From assembly GCA_963070105.1 (NCBI GenBank), contig OY718805.1, positions 1,736,001-1,800,000 of the forward strand: a DNA stretch of 64,000 nt. The letters run 5' to 3'. The notes under the pieces are model-generated. The model did not search any database and was not told where the DNA came from. It was given only the letters and a program-made list of their open reading frames with translations. The stretch comes from Litomosoides sigmodontis. Its lineage: Eukaryota > Nematoda > Chromadorea > Rhabditida > Onchocercidae. This document shows, piece by piece, positions 49,168 through 60,002 of the stretch. Numbering within the stretch: the stretch's first letter is position 1; every line of letters starts with the position of its first letter. Made by a program: the position numbers and the translations under genes.

Positions 49168-52100
49168 GTAAATCATTTTACGTGATAGTAATGGCAGTCA
49201 ACTTGCATGCGAAATAATTCATGAATGATGAAGGGATTTAGAAACTTGCTTGTAATTTATTTCGAGTAATAGCTTAATTAATTAAGTTCATTGATGATTA
49301 GTTGCAAATTAATTAACAAAAATTTGAATATCTTCCACTTTTTGTTGCTGCGACTTGCAAAAAATTGAATAGAAACTAGGAAGTACTGAATGGATGCTTG
49401 GCTGTTAATTTTCAACTTTAATCAAAGTATCGCTGAACAAATCATCTATCCCTCCGTAGTATTTTGTAAGTTTCAGACGAAGAAGCAAAGAATGGAAACG
49501 AACGAGATGATGCTACATTTGTCGAAGATTGTACTGACCACTCATGGCCTCTCGCAAATTGGAATTGCTCGACCTGTCATATTTTTAGCAATTGAATTTT
49601 ACGATTTCGAATTGCAAACAACGCCAATGCTAAGCGGCCCTGAGTACGTTCAACATCAACGTAGCAGTAACTGATTTGCACACTTATAAAGCTTTCGACA
49701 TTAATGAATAGTGATGTGCGTACGTGATATTCACGCATAATCACGTAAACTATTCCTATGCATCTCAGGAATAGTTCATAGCAGTTGAATATAGCTTTTC
49801 TCAAATTTTTTTTTTGCTCAAAAATATTCTGATTGTTGAATTTTAGGATACGACTTGATTTTTCAACGATTTACGATGTTATTGTTTCAAATTTATTCCT
49901 TCACTACTTAGAAACAGTAAGCGTATTTTGAATATTTTAGTACTATTGCTAAAAAGAAATAAAGTAAATTTGCCAAATTTTGTTTGAGCAATGTGAAAAT
50001 TTGCTAAAATTCAATTATGTGAAAAAGAAAATTCAGAATGGCATAACAATAGAAATGTATCATCCACGTGGTACTGATTACGTACTCCTCTCTGTTGGTA
50101 ATATCTCATTGAAACACTTGCTTAACGTTACGGAATCGTTTCGTGGCACACTTCAAATGCGATCGTTACGTGACGGTTGCTTATTTGCAACAATTGAATA
50201 TGACATTAGCATAAATGCTCAAATGATTAACGCATTAATATTGCAAAAGGTACGTTGAAATATTTCATTTTTTAGTAAAATTTTTAAAAATAATAATTTT
50301 ACAATTTCATGTTAAATTGCATAGCTCTGGAAAGTGCAAAACTTTTTGCCGCGAAAAAATAAAAGAGTGAAATGAAAATGACTGTCATTTCTATGACTAA
50401 TTGAAGTGAGAAGAAGTAGAAGTTATTAAACAGCTCTTCAGGTAAAGTAGATATCAATATTTTAAAGCTAAACAAATTAGTCCTTCAAATAATTTCTAAT
50501 TTAAAAATGAGCCGCGTTGGTTTTTGATCACTCAGAATATTTCTCTGTGATTGTTGCTTCTTATATATTAATGTTAATTAGTGAAGTTTAAATTACAGAG
50601 AAGGGTAACAGTTGTTAGTTCGGGTGCATTAACTGATACTGATGAATCGATCAATCGTTCCATGTACAACATGCTCGTCGTTGACGTTCAACGTTGTAGC
50701 AATCTTGATAAGCTTATCAACGGTTCATTCTTCATTCTTACCTACTGAATGCAAGTCTTATCACAGACGTCTTATCATTCCACAGATAACTACGTCTGAT
50801 TGCTCTATCACTGAATTTATCGCAGTTACACGTTCAGCTTCTTCCATTCAACGATGCCATTTGCAAATTATTTAAAAGACTGCTGCATTTAGAAAATTAC
50901 GCTCCAACAACTTTGATTTCGTACGAACTGTATGATTGTGATGTGTGGCGAACCGAACCGGTACCAAGCAATGCTAATCCAGAATATAACTCCGTAAAAG
51001 TGTGGATTTTACCAGCTGGAATTGATTTGTACAATGCTTTACGCTCATCGGTACAATCTTCTACTCAATACATTTGCTACAGTCAATTACAGTTCGTGTG
51101 ATAAAACTAAGCTTCTCAAAATTTTTTAAAAAAAGGCCAGGGAGCATTGATAAGCCTTCGTGTAGCTATCTTTGCTTCCTTAATTTACTTCACGTAGAAT
51201 TATTTAATTAATTGCTAACTTTAATAAATTATTGTTATTATTATGAGAAATTCTGAGCTGAACAAATGTTGCAAATTTCAAGATGAAACAGAAAAAAAAT
51301 GATTTTAATAATATTTGATAAATAGCAAAAAATCGATTTTAATAAACTTTGATAAATTTATTCACTTAGATAAAAAAGCATTTTTATTTTAGCATTTAAC
51401 AATAAATGTCTTGGAGGAACAAATAAGTAGCGGTGGAGAACGTCAAATTGGCTACGTGAATATTCCGCTTTACCCGCTTGCTCACAATAATGACATTTCC
51501 GGAAAATTTATTCTTATTTCGGTAAATCATTAATAATTCAATATATAGCTATGACAGAGCGTTCGATAGACATTGCTAACATTCCACTATTATTTACAGA
51601 TGAAAAGTGATGCGCCAACGGAAGCATCAATCGATATTTCGATACGATGGAAATTTCCATATCATCCACCTGAATCGGAATTGAAACTGGCAAGCATATT
51701 TTCAAACATAATCTCCTTTCAAATCTATATGAAGAGCAACTTATGAATAAAATTCTAAAAAATTACTTAACTTCTCCCTCTCATCAATTGAACAAGTTGC
51801 ATTTCAAATTTAAATAACAACATTCGCATAAATTCACTCACCTACACTAATTGCTTCCACATTACTTTTAGGGAAATGCTAAAGAAGTTACTGATACATT
51901 GCCTGAAGCAAAATTGCCGGTGAATAAATGGTCAGTTATGAGAAATGCGCTTAATGAGAGAAGCTTAATGAATGAAATGGATGGAAAATTTTCGGATGTG
52001 GAAGAATCGTCAGGAAAGTATCGCCGTAATGAGTTGCAGAAAGAGTCGCAAATGCAAGTTATCAATGAGAAATTTTTATGACAATTAACAATGCGCAAAA

Positions 52101-54753
52101 GTGGAATAATTTGAAAATTAACAACGTGCAAATATCCTTTCAATCATTTGCACTCTTTTTAGTATGCAAAGCAACGAGCGGTCAGCAATTGTAAACGATG
52201 AATTTATTGTTAGAAATGCTAATTTAGAAGATGAAAATTTTCGCTGTCACTTACACTCCAAGGATCAGGTTGGAAGAGTGGGACCAAGAGCTGTGGATAT
52301 TGCGGATGATGTGAGAGATGACCAGAGTGAGAAGTTGCACATCGTGCAAGATCACTCTGACAACATGGTTTGCTTTCGTTTTTCCTCTTCCATCCAGAAA
52401 TTGATAGATGGCAATTGCAGTACAGCTGTTAAAGGTTAGGTGAGAGGTTTCGGTATCGATACTTTGAAAAGGCGCCTAAAAACTGGAATGGGAGATGATG
52501 AAAAGCTTAGGAGAATTCACACCGGTAATCCAATTTAAATCTCTCTCGCTCTCTCTCTCTCTCTCTTTTGCTAACTTTTCAAGCCCTGCTCGAAGACTAA
52601 AAGATCTAAATTTTTCTAATTTTCTTACTTATAGAAGATTGCAGCATTTTGTGATATTCTTGATAATCTCATGGAGGAAAAGATGTAGAGAATTTAGGTT
52701 TACATACGATCTCATTCTTAATTTCATTACACTTCTAATACACATTTTAACAGTGTTTTAAATGTTAGTGAAATAATCTAACAGATACGATTACTGTATT
52801 AAACAGTACCATCTATCTTCGATCACAATTGACTTCATGAATAATGCAGCAAAGTACTATATAATTGTTATGGCATTACTATTTATTAATTTTAGTTCCA
52901 TTTCATTTTGTCAAGTTAATTAACACAATATCCTCTCATTGTTTCATTAAAATTTGATAAAGTACAAAAAATTCAACTTAGTTATTTCATTTTACTATTC
53001 ATTTATTGTTTCGCTATTTTGAATTATTACTATTTTTTTTCGTTATTCTAAATTTTGGCAACCAATACTTGCTTACTTACATTACCGTTATTTTCATTTT
53101 AACCATCCACTTATATTTCTCCAATTAAATTCAGGCGGAAGTGAACGAGCAACATAAATCATCACTGCTTTCACAAGGTGGACGAAAAATTCCGCATGTT
53201 GTTGAATTTGCAGATCCCATTCAGCAGTCATTTTCAGGTCAATCGATTCTTTCCATTTCAAAATTCAAACTGATTAAACGAAGAGAAAGGAAAAGCTTTT
53301 GTTTCAGCTAGTACAACTAGCATTGACGAAACGACGAGTAGCTCAACAACGGATGAAGGACAAATTATTGAAACTGATATTTCAATTATCAGTGCTAAAC
53401 AGGTACTGATAGAATAGTTAAGGAACAATAAAGATGTTAGCTAATTCAATTGGCACTTTCAAAATTTCAGTTAATTTAAATATTTTGCAGTTTGTATTGG
53501 AAATATACTTGGAAAAAATGCTGTTTTTTTCCCTTGACATTCCTAACGAAAGCCAAGGAATATCAGATTAATGAATATTTTAACTTGTATTCCTTGCATG
53601 GAAAACAAATATCATTTACGCATTATTTTTCCATTTAAAGTGAAAAATTTCCAACACGAAATAAATATATATGAATTTAAAACAATGAAATGTAAACTTC
53701 ATTCTCAATTTCTACTTTTACAATTCCAAAATACAAATTGTATTTCCTCAAATCATTGGAAAACACAAATTACTTTTTTCTTATAGCTTCCACCAAATAA
53801 TGCATATACTGTGGAACTAATCATTGGAAGCCTTCATATTAGCAATCTGTCAAAGCTGCTCAACCCTTTATACGATGACCAGTCGATTTGTATTGAATGG
53901 AAGCTTCTAGATTTTCCACTAGAAGAATGTGAAACAACCGGCGAACCGTTGCCACTACCGCGTGATACACAAATTGCCGCAGACTTTAACTTTCAAAAAT
54001 GTCATTTCTTTCACATATCTTTTTAACAGACAGCTAATTTGCCTTAACGTACATTTATCACTTCACAAATAATTCATAATAAATTTGAAAGAAAAAAGAA
54101 CTAAAGTGTAATTACAGGTTATACATTAAGTGAACGACAATATTATCTGTTACGTCAATGGATCGAGCATGGAAATAGGTGAAACAATCATTCCACCGTT
54201 AATCCTATTATATTACATAATAAGTGCAAATGTTTTTATTTATTTAGGTTGGAGATGAGTTTGGTAAGTAATGGAAGTAATTTGAAATCAAGTGAAGACT
54301 TAGGTGTAGCGTACGTTGAATTAGACGCGCAGCATAATGCAGAAAAACGATTGTCACGTTGTAAGTGTTAGTCTGTAAAGTTTTGTTCTTTTGTCGCATT
54401 CTCTCTCCTTCTCTCTCTTCTAAAATTTATTTAAGAATAAAAAATAAAAACAAATAAAAGTGGTCCTAAATTATGCGTCTAAATATATTACAAATTTTTG
54501 GTAAAACAGTAAACATTTGTAGAGCAACATGAATAACTTTGACAATTATTTTTAATTGCTAATAACCACCACAAATCATTCGCCATCAGAAAAAAAAAGG
54601 AACCAAAAATTGTTCGTCAAAGAATAAATCGATTTACAATTAAATAATCAAATTTCAGTTCTTGATATAAATGGTGTTGAAGTGGCAAATATCGACATAA
54701 GCATATCGTACAGTAAAGAACTGCTAGAACAACTTCAGGATGTTGGAAAATGA
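45549..54753 (+). CDS. mks-5: MKS-5 / RPGRIP1L-family ciliary transition-zone scaffold
   Basis: RPGRIP1L/MKS-5 organises the transition zone at the base of cilia and recruits MKS and NPHP module proteins; in nematodes cilia occur only on sensory neurons. 25 exons sum to 3474 nt (1157 codons plus stop) with all phases agreeing. Domain order fits the family: coiled coil (about aa 1-497), first C2 (498-647), second C2 (648-814), Ser/Glu-rich linker (815-997) and the C-terminal RPGR-interacting C2-like domain (998-1157). Diagnostic strings are LEKVRNMLLIQHNIN, FYDFELQTTPMLSGPE and EDLGVAYVELD. The start ATG at 45549 follows an in-frame TAA and gives MVIRPSIEKWSRQELEDRYH, matching the family's N-terminal ELEDR motif. 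One intron uses a GC donor (51690). Confidence 0.93.
49477..50249 (+). CDS. mks-5: mks-5 exons: first C2 domain (RPGRIP1 C2-N type)
   Basis: Exons 49477-49643, 49847-49916 and 50037-50249. They encode LSKIVLTTHGLSQIGIARPV, IEFYDFELQTTPMLSGPE, IYDVIVSNLFLHYLET and NGITIEMYHPRGTDYVLLSV, ending RDGCLFATIEYDISIN. The FYDFELQTTP motif is diagnostic of RPGRIP1/RPGRIP1L. C2 domains of this family lack most Ca-binding Asp residues, and I see none in the usual loops. An earlier acceptor at 49988 would add 16 in-frame codons, but the 50037 start fits the family better. Confidence 0.92.
50599..51689 (+). CDS. mks-5: mks-5 exons: second C2 domain
   Basis: Exons 50599-50722, 50893-51050, 51393-51521 and 51600-51689. 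The domain reads MYNMLVVDVQRCSNLDKLIN, ENYAPTTLISYELYDCDVWR, SNANPEYNSVKVWILPAG, LTINVLEEQ and RQIGYVNIPLYPLA. The junction 50722/50893 was chosen because it restores phase 1 and gives the expected N-YAPTTLISYELYD strand. Other acceptors upstream break the frame. The last exon ends AAACTG|GCAAGC, a GC donor. Confidence 0.87.
51690..51871 (+). other. GC-AG intron in mks-5
   Basis: The reading frame needs an exit after GAATTGAAACTG, where the intron begins GCAAGC instead of GT. It ends ACTTTTAG at 51871. No GT donor in the adjoining codons preserves the frame. GC-AG introns are a known minor class with otherwise standard donor bases, as here. Confidence 0.75.
51872..53402 (+). CDS. mks-5: mks-5 exons: charged linker between C2 and RID
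   Basis: Exons 51872-52017, 52163-52367, 53135-53237 and 53308-53402. They encode a Glu/Asn/Ser-rich linker of about 183 residues with no domain (for example MNEMDGKFSDVEESSG, DQSEKLHIVQDHSD, TTSIDETTSSSTTDEG). If the first intron is retained, the exon runs on to a stop at 52079-52081. A CT microsatellite lies in the 768-bp intron at about 52541-52564. Confidence 0.8.
53787..54753 (+). CDS. mks-5: mks-5 3' exons: C-terminal RPGR-interacting (C2-like) domain
   Basis: Exons 53787-54000, 54118-54178, 54248-54360 and 54659-54753 (TGA). They read YTVELIIGSLHISNLSKLLN, CIEWKLLDFPLEECETTGEP, LPLPRDTQIAADFNFQK, LRQWIEHGN, SEDLGVAYVELD and FLDINGVEVANIDISISYSK. The EW-LLD-P-EE-ET..P-PLP and EDLGVAYV-L motifs are those of the RPGRIP1L C-terminal domain that binds NPHP4/RPGR partners. 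Phases agree throughout. Confidence 0.92.
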
Positions 54754-54891
54754 ACAAATTTCGCTTTTTTTTTTTGTTTTTATTTCTATTTATTAAATTT
54801 GTTCTGACATGCTCCAATAATATTTTGTTGTTTGATTGTTTCGTTTTGAAAAGTTTTTTAATCGTTTTTTTTTAAATTTTTTTACGAAAAC

Positions 54892-54897
54892 AATAAA
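54892..54897 (+). terminator. AATAAA polyadenylation signal of mks-5
   Basis: Canonical hexamer 138 nt downstream of the mks-5 stop, in a T/A-rich context. Confidence 0.6.
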
Positions 54898-55843
54898 GAA
54901 AGAGTAACCAGCAGTAACACATACTGAGAAAGTTACAGTGTTACTCAAGCATTGATTTTAATTAATTTAAATTGAATGAGTTAATTCATTGTTAAGCGGT
55001 TCTTTCTGTAGCAATATTTTTGCACGGAATTTTCTAGAAATGCAAGAACATACGACAAAATGGAAATGAAAAATAAAATGAAAATTCGTTTCCATTCCAC
55101 ACCTCTAATTAAAATGTCTCAGGCAAATTCGATTTTCCTTCTTCCACTTTTTTTTGCCTTGTAGACATGAAAATATGCGAATTATTGGTTTCCTTAAGTG
55201 TTATGAATATGATTGACTTCATTTGGGTGAGATAAATTACATTTTTTAACGCAAAACTTCAGCAAATAATTACATTTAAATGATAACTTAATGGTAAAGT
55301 ATGAAAAGAATGAAGCCTACATGAACACACTTGAATGGAACTTTTCTTTCTTATGAACTTTAAATAACTAATATGCATTTCAAACTGTAATTTATCATCT
55401 GCCCTAATCGTATAAAGTTATCGTCATATCCTGTTCTGCATATATATGAGACTGAACGCAAGATGCCAAGCATGACCACGCAAAATTTAAATGATTTGAA
55501 TAAAATTACCAGAAAGCAATTCAAAATTTAAAATTTACTTTATTCAGAGGTGTATCGAAAACATCCACAACACAATCTTTGCAAACAATAATAGTAAGCT
55601 TACGTTGTATGGGGCAGTATTTTACGGTTAGCCGGCATTAGACGTCACGTTGAGTGGTCGGCAGGCACTGGCGCTTGCATTACCGTCCGTGGTTGTGTCA
55701 CTTAGGTTTTTTTTTTTGATTTGTGAAATTGGATGTCAATTGAGGGTGCCAATTGGTGTGTGCTTACTCGGTCATTTTTCGGTCATGTATGATTGGATTA
55801 CGTTTACTTATATCACTTGCAATTCACTGATTTAATAATTTGT

Positions 55844-55858
55844 CCTTTTTAATTTCAG
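55844..55858 (+). promoter_or_regulatory. Candidate trans-splice acceptor for pqbp-1
   Basis: A strong T-rich acceptor (CCTTTTTAATTTCAG) lies 32 nt before the pqbp-1 ATG, with no coding sequence upstream, as expected for a spliced-leader site. Confidence 0.5.
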
Positions 55859-55890
55859 GGTAACGTGACACGAATCCTTTTACTACTTTG

Positions 55891-58380
55891 ATGCCCTTAC
55901 CACCGGCACTTCTAGCTCGACTTAAACGACGAGGGATTATACACGAAGGTTTGATAATTCATTTAAAGTTGTATTTATTGAATTGGTTGGATTTTTTTTT
56001 GAGTATGTTACAATAGAAGACAAAACTGTACACTTATTCCTAATGTGAAATAAATGCAGAATTTTTATTGTTCACATCAGAAAAGCTGTATTCGTTCCTT
56101 TTTTTATGGTGTAAGATCACCAACAAATTCATTTTTCTGCTAATAGATATCAGGGAAACGTGAAAATTGAATGTAGCTTCCTGAGCGAAGTGCATATAAA
56201 TTAAGTAAAAAATGATATGTTTGTAGGTAACAATTTTTGCAGATGCATCTGAAGAAGTGATTGCTGAAAACTATGATGTGGAAACACCTGCTGGAGTACA
56301 AAATAACGCACGTCAAAAAACGGAAAAAAATGCTTCGGGAGCTCGGGGATGCCCGAATAAATGGAATCCTTATCACTATTGCGTGCAATTTTGTTATGAT
56401 CATTGGAAGGATGGAACAAATGAAAACAGGTTTACTTTATTTAAGTTATCACTGTACTGATGCTTCAACAATTTTTGGAATAAAGAAATATAAAAGATTA
56501 TCTTACTGTAAACGATGTGCTTAACTTCACGGTGTGTTAAACCTTTTGCGGTAAGCAAAATTATTATCGAGCAGAAACGTTTCGGTGGAAGAGAAACCTT
56601 AGAAATTATTTTGGTTTCTCAAATAAATAGAAGAAACAATTTAGTTCATGCTTTTCTTTCATATCAAGTTAATTAATATGTTCGTACAATAGCATTTAAA
56701 TGCAACAAATAATTTCTTTTGCAGAAGAAATAATTATATCATAAGTACACTGACAAATTTGTGTCTTTCAGACTTACGCAGAAGTATCTTGATCAACGAG
56801 CTAAAATTTTAAAGAAATATCCATTGCCGAATGGTAAGTATATCAATAAAAATGGTTAAATTTCTTTCCTGCAGGGTTTTTGTGACTGCTGATTTTTCCT
56901 AGAATCTGTTTTTTAGGTTGGAAAGAAGTTTACGATCCTGGTTGTATGCGTCATTATTACTGGTGCCCACGAACTGATGAGGTATCATGGCTTCCGCCCA
57001 GACATCCTTTGGCTGTAATTGGCGACGCTGCACCGAAAGTTGCGAAAGGTCTGGTCTGGTTCAGTTCAAATTTGCTTTTATTTTAGCTTGATATGATGAC
57101 TTGACTAAGTTTAGCAAAATATATATAAATCAACTAGTGCAGCAGTTTCACGCTTGATTTTGGAGTTTATTACATCTTTTTTTTTTCAGAATTATTTGAA
57201 AAAGGCGAAAATACTAATGGTCTCGGCGAAAATAGAAAGGATGGTTATGAGAAAAGGAATGACGAGGAAAGAGAGATTTACAGCGAAGATCGAGGAGGCA
57301 CAATTAGGCGATATGATGACCATAGGTCAAAGAGAAAGGTTGGATTTGGCAATAGTAAAAATTTAGGTTTCATGATCAAACTCTGAAAGTAATCCTTCAA
57401 TGTTAATTTGCTTTTATTTTAGCGACGCGGTTCTCGATCAGATTCTGAAGCTAGTGATCGCTTGTCAGCATCAGAAAGTGATGAAGAAGGCAGGCTTGAA
57501 TTAAATGACAGAGACAAATTGAGTGAGTGCTCTTGGTTTTATTTTAGGAAGAAATATATGTGTCCTTATAATTTTTGAAATGTATCGAAAATAATTTGCG
57601 TTAACATCAGATACTTTACGACACTTTACGCATTGAAATCTTGAACCACAAAATTACATGTGCGCATAAAGTTGTGATTTACATAGAAGCATGGAGATGC
57701 GAAACTGTACTTATTCTAAGCAAAATATTCATTGAAATTATACCAGTAAAGTGTATTTGCTAGCGTTAAACTGGTTTTTTTGCATGAATATGTTTTTTCT
57801 AGGACGTGCCAAACGAAAAGGAATTGATCCAATGGACCCAGCTGCCTATGGCGATAACGTTCCTGTGTATGTATTGTTTTCAACCTTCAATTCTTTTTAT
57901 CAGCTTTGGTATTCACCATGAATGCTATACTGCGTTATTTTCTGATTCGAATTTTGTGTAGAAACTGTTACAACTCACTAGTGATTTTTATTCAGTACGC
58001 TTCAGGAGCTCTTACCGAGACTGGTCATTTCTATATTCATTTGTGGTGGTCACTTAACAAATTATCAAGTTACTGGGATGTAGAATCCTCCAATTAATGA
58101 GAAGTGACGAAATTAGTTTATAAAATTATATATCGCGGTTTCTTGGTTCTACAAGCATAAGAACAGTTTTACGTGTGCATTAAGCTTAAGTTATTCATTT
58201 CATGTTTTTATTCACATATTTTTTTCACGGAGAATTTGCAGGGGTACGTGGAGTTCCGGTTTACATGCCCACGATAAAACAGGTGCCGATGTTACGGCTA
58301 GTGGTCCTCTGTTCCAACAAAGGCCTTATCCCGCTCCAGGTGCAGTTTTACGGAAGCAGCAGAAGGATCGTGAGAAATAG
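55891..58380 (+). CDS. pqbp-1: Polyglutamine-binding protein 1 (PQBP1) ortholog
   Basis: PQBP1 is a nuclear WW-domain protein that associates with RNA polymerase II and splicing factors and binds the U5-15kD (Dim1) snRNP protein through its disordered C-terminus. Eight exons (55891-55948, 56243-56429, 56772-56833, 56917-57048, 57190-57338, 57423-57522, 57803-57866, 58242-58380) give 891 nt, 296 codons plus TAG, with all phases agreeing. Order: N-terminal [16 protein letters not shown]; an insert with [19 protein letters not shown]; a WW domain (aa about 103-135; [12 protein letters not shown]...VSWLPP); an Arg/Glu/Asp/Lys-rich polar tract; then [17 protein letters not shown] and [16 protein letters not shown], the U5-15kD-binding C-terminus. 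Human PQBP1 is of similar length. It may share an operon with the next gene. Confidence 0.95.
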
Positions 58381-58705
58381 CTCTTGGAATGATAATTTTT
58401 TAATGCAACGTTTATTGCTTTTTTGCATTGTGCTTTGTTTTGGTGTGAATGTATAAAAGTGTTCATGATTACCTGCGTTGCCTTTGCAGTTACAGATGCC
58501 ATCTGCATTAATTTATTCCTATTTCATGTGCTGTTTGGATGAGTTTAAGAATATTTCTTAATATATTATTGTCTGTAATTCGACTGGAAGAAATTTATGC
58601 TGTCATATGGGAAGATTGTTGTTTTTTTATTTTGAACGACGATTAATGGTATCGTGATGCTTTACTGAGGTGGTTTAATGCATAACTAATGTCTTTCCTT
58701 GTTAG
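58381..58705 (+). promoter_or_regulatory. Short intercistronic region with trans-splice-like acceptor before ears-1
   Basis: Only about 0.3 kb separates the pqbp-1 stop from CTTTCCTTGTTAG (ends 58705), which lies 10 nt before the ears-1 ATG. No AATAAA is visible in this gap. An A-rich variant signal (TATAAA near 58453) is possible. Spacing and acceptor are compatible with an SL-processed operon. Confidence 0.45.
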
Positions 58706-58715
58706 ATCTGATGAG

Positions 58716-60002
58716 ATGATTGCCACTGATGAATACCCGGAATCACCTGAACAAAAGACGGTCACATTCAACATTTCACGTAGGAGCCCAGCTTATGGAA
58801 CGATTCTTGCTCTTTCTGCATGCGGTTTCAGCGTTGAGAAATCGGTGGTTTTCACTGACGAAATGCTCAATGAGATGATATTGTAAGCTCAGACAACTGT
58901 TTTGAATAATCTCTCAGCACTATGACTTTTTAATGGAGAATGATATTTCTTGTTCGAAACTGCTGTTCGTCAGCAGTTTTATATATTATCAACGACATAG
59001 TGAGGAATTGAAAAATCACTTAAGAAGTTTCATTATTTTGCTCGACTGTTGATATTTTCATAGAGTTGTTGAACCTGCTAAAGCGGTTTCTACCAAGTGA
59101 GTAAATCATCACAATATTCGCAAAATCTAAAGTAGCAGTAAAGCTTGTTTATGAGTACGATAATATAAAGAGACATGGCTTTCCTCTTCATTTATCATTC
59201 TCTTTTCAGAGATGGGGTAAAATTTACAAATGATGCTTCCATTGCACGTTTTATTGTGCGCAGCTCTGATAAAGCGAATTATTTGTTTGGTAGGGATATT
59301 GTTGAGCAAGCTGAGGTAATAACTTTTCTATGTTATAAGTAGTGTAACTGATGTTTTTTATTTTAAAACCCTTGTGTGTGAAAGTTGAAAAGTAATTTCG
59401 ATTTTTTTGAGTATATTTTTTTCTGTACGGTTCATTTTGTATGTCGTTTTTAATGTTTTTTAATTTGAAAATTTCCACCACTCTTGCTTTATCATTTAAG
59501 TCTTTAATAAGCAATCCTTTGTTTGTGGAGTGATATCATGATAATTTTATGATATATCTATGCCTTTTGATTTTTTAAGGTTGATTGCTGGGTGACAAAG
59601 GTCGAACAGTACTTGGAGCATGGTGCCTTGAAAGACTTGATGACGCTAGCTGAAGAAAAATTAAAAGCTAGTCAATATCTATGTTTAAATCGACGTACGC
59701 TTGCAGATCTTATGTTATGGACTGTTATAGCTACGGATGCCAAGGTAATTAATTCTCTATATTGTGTCAGAAATTTTGTAGATGTGAGAGATTTTATCCG
59801 ACCACAATAATTATGTAAATGAAGTCAATCTTTGAGCTTCGAAAGAAGAGAACAAAAAACTTTGCAGCTTCAGCAACAAAAGCCTTTTTCATCTTTCTTC
59901 GAAAACATGCTGCGTGATCCTTTATTTTCTGATGCTCACAAAGTTGTTGGCAAATTTCAAGTAGAGACTCCAGAAAAGCTACAAAAAAAGAAAGTGGAGT
60001 CG
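58716..60002 (+). CDS. ears-1: ears-1 exons: GST-like N-terminal domain
   Basis: Five exons encode a domain of about 200 residues like the GST-C-type appendage of eukaryotic Glu[22 protein letters not shown], then [34 protein letters not shown] and [18 protein letters not shown], ending [17 protein letters not shown]. In other eukaryotes this domain docks GluRS into multi-synthetase complexes; here that role is inferred. The start ATG (58716) lies just after a T-rich acceptor. An upstream ATG at 58689 contains that acceptor and is unlikely. Confidence 0.85.

Larger units (their letters stand above)
54754..55858. other. Intergenic region between mks-5 and pqbp-1
   Basis: 1.1 kb with no supported gene. 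A canonical poly(A) signal lies at 54892. The rest is AT-rich. An open + strand frame near 55650-55835 has no homology signal that I recognise and lies in the outron or promoter position of pqbp-1. Confidence 0.6.

Noticed and set aside
50723..50892. Open frames in the second C2 domain's first intron
   Set aside because: Several CAG/AAG acceptors exist, but only 50893 restores phase 1 and gives a continuous C2 strand.
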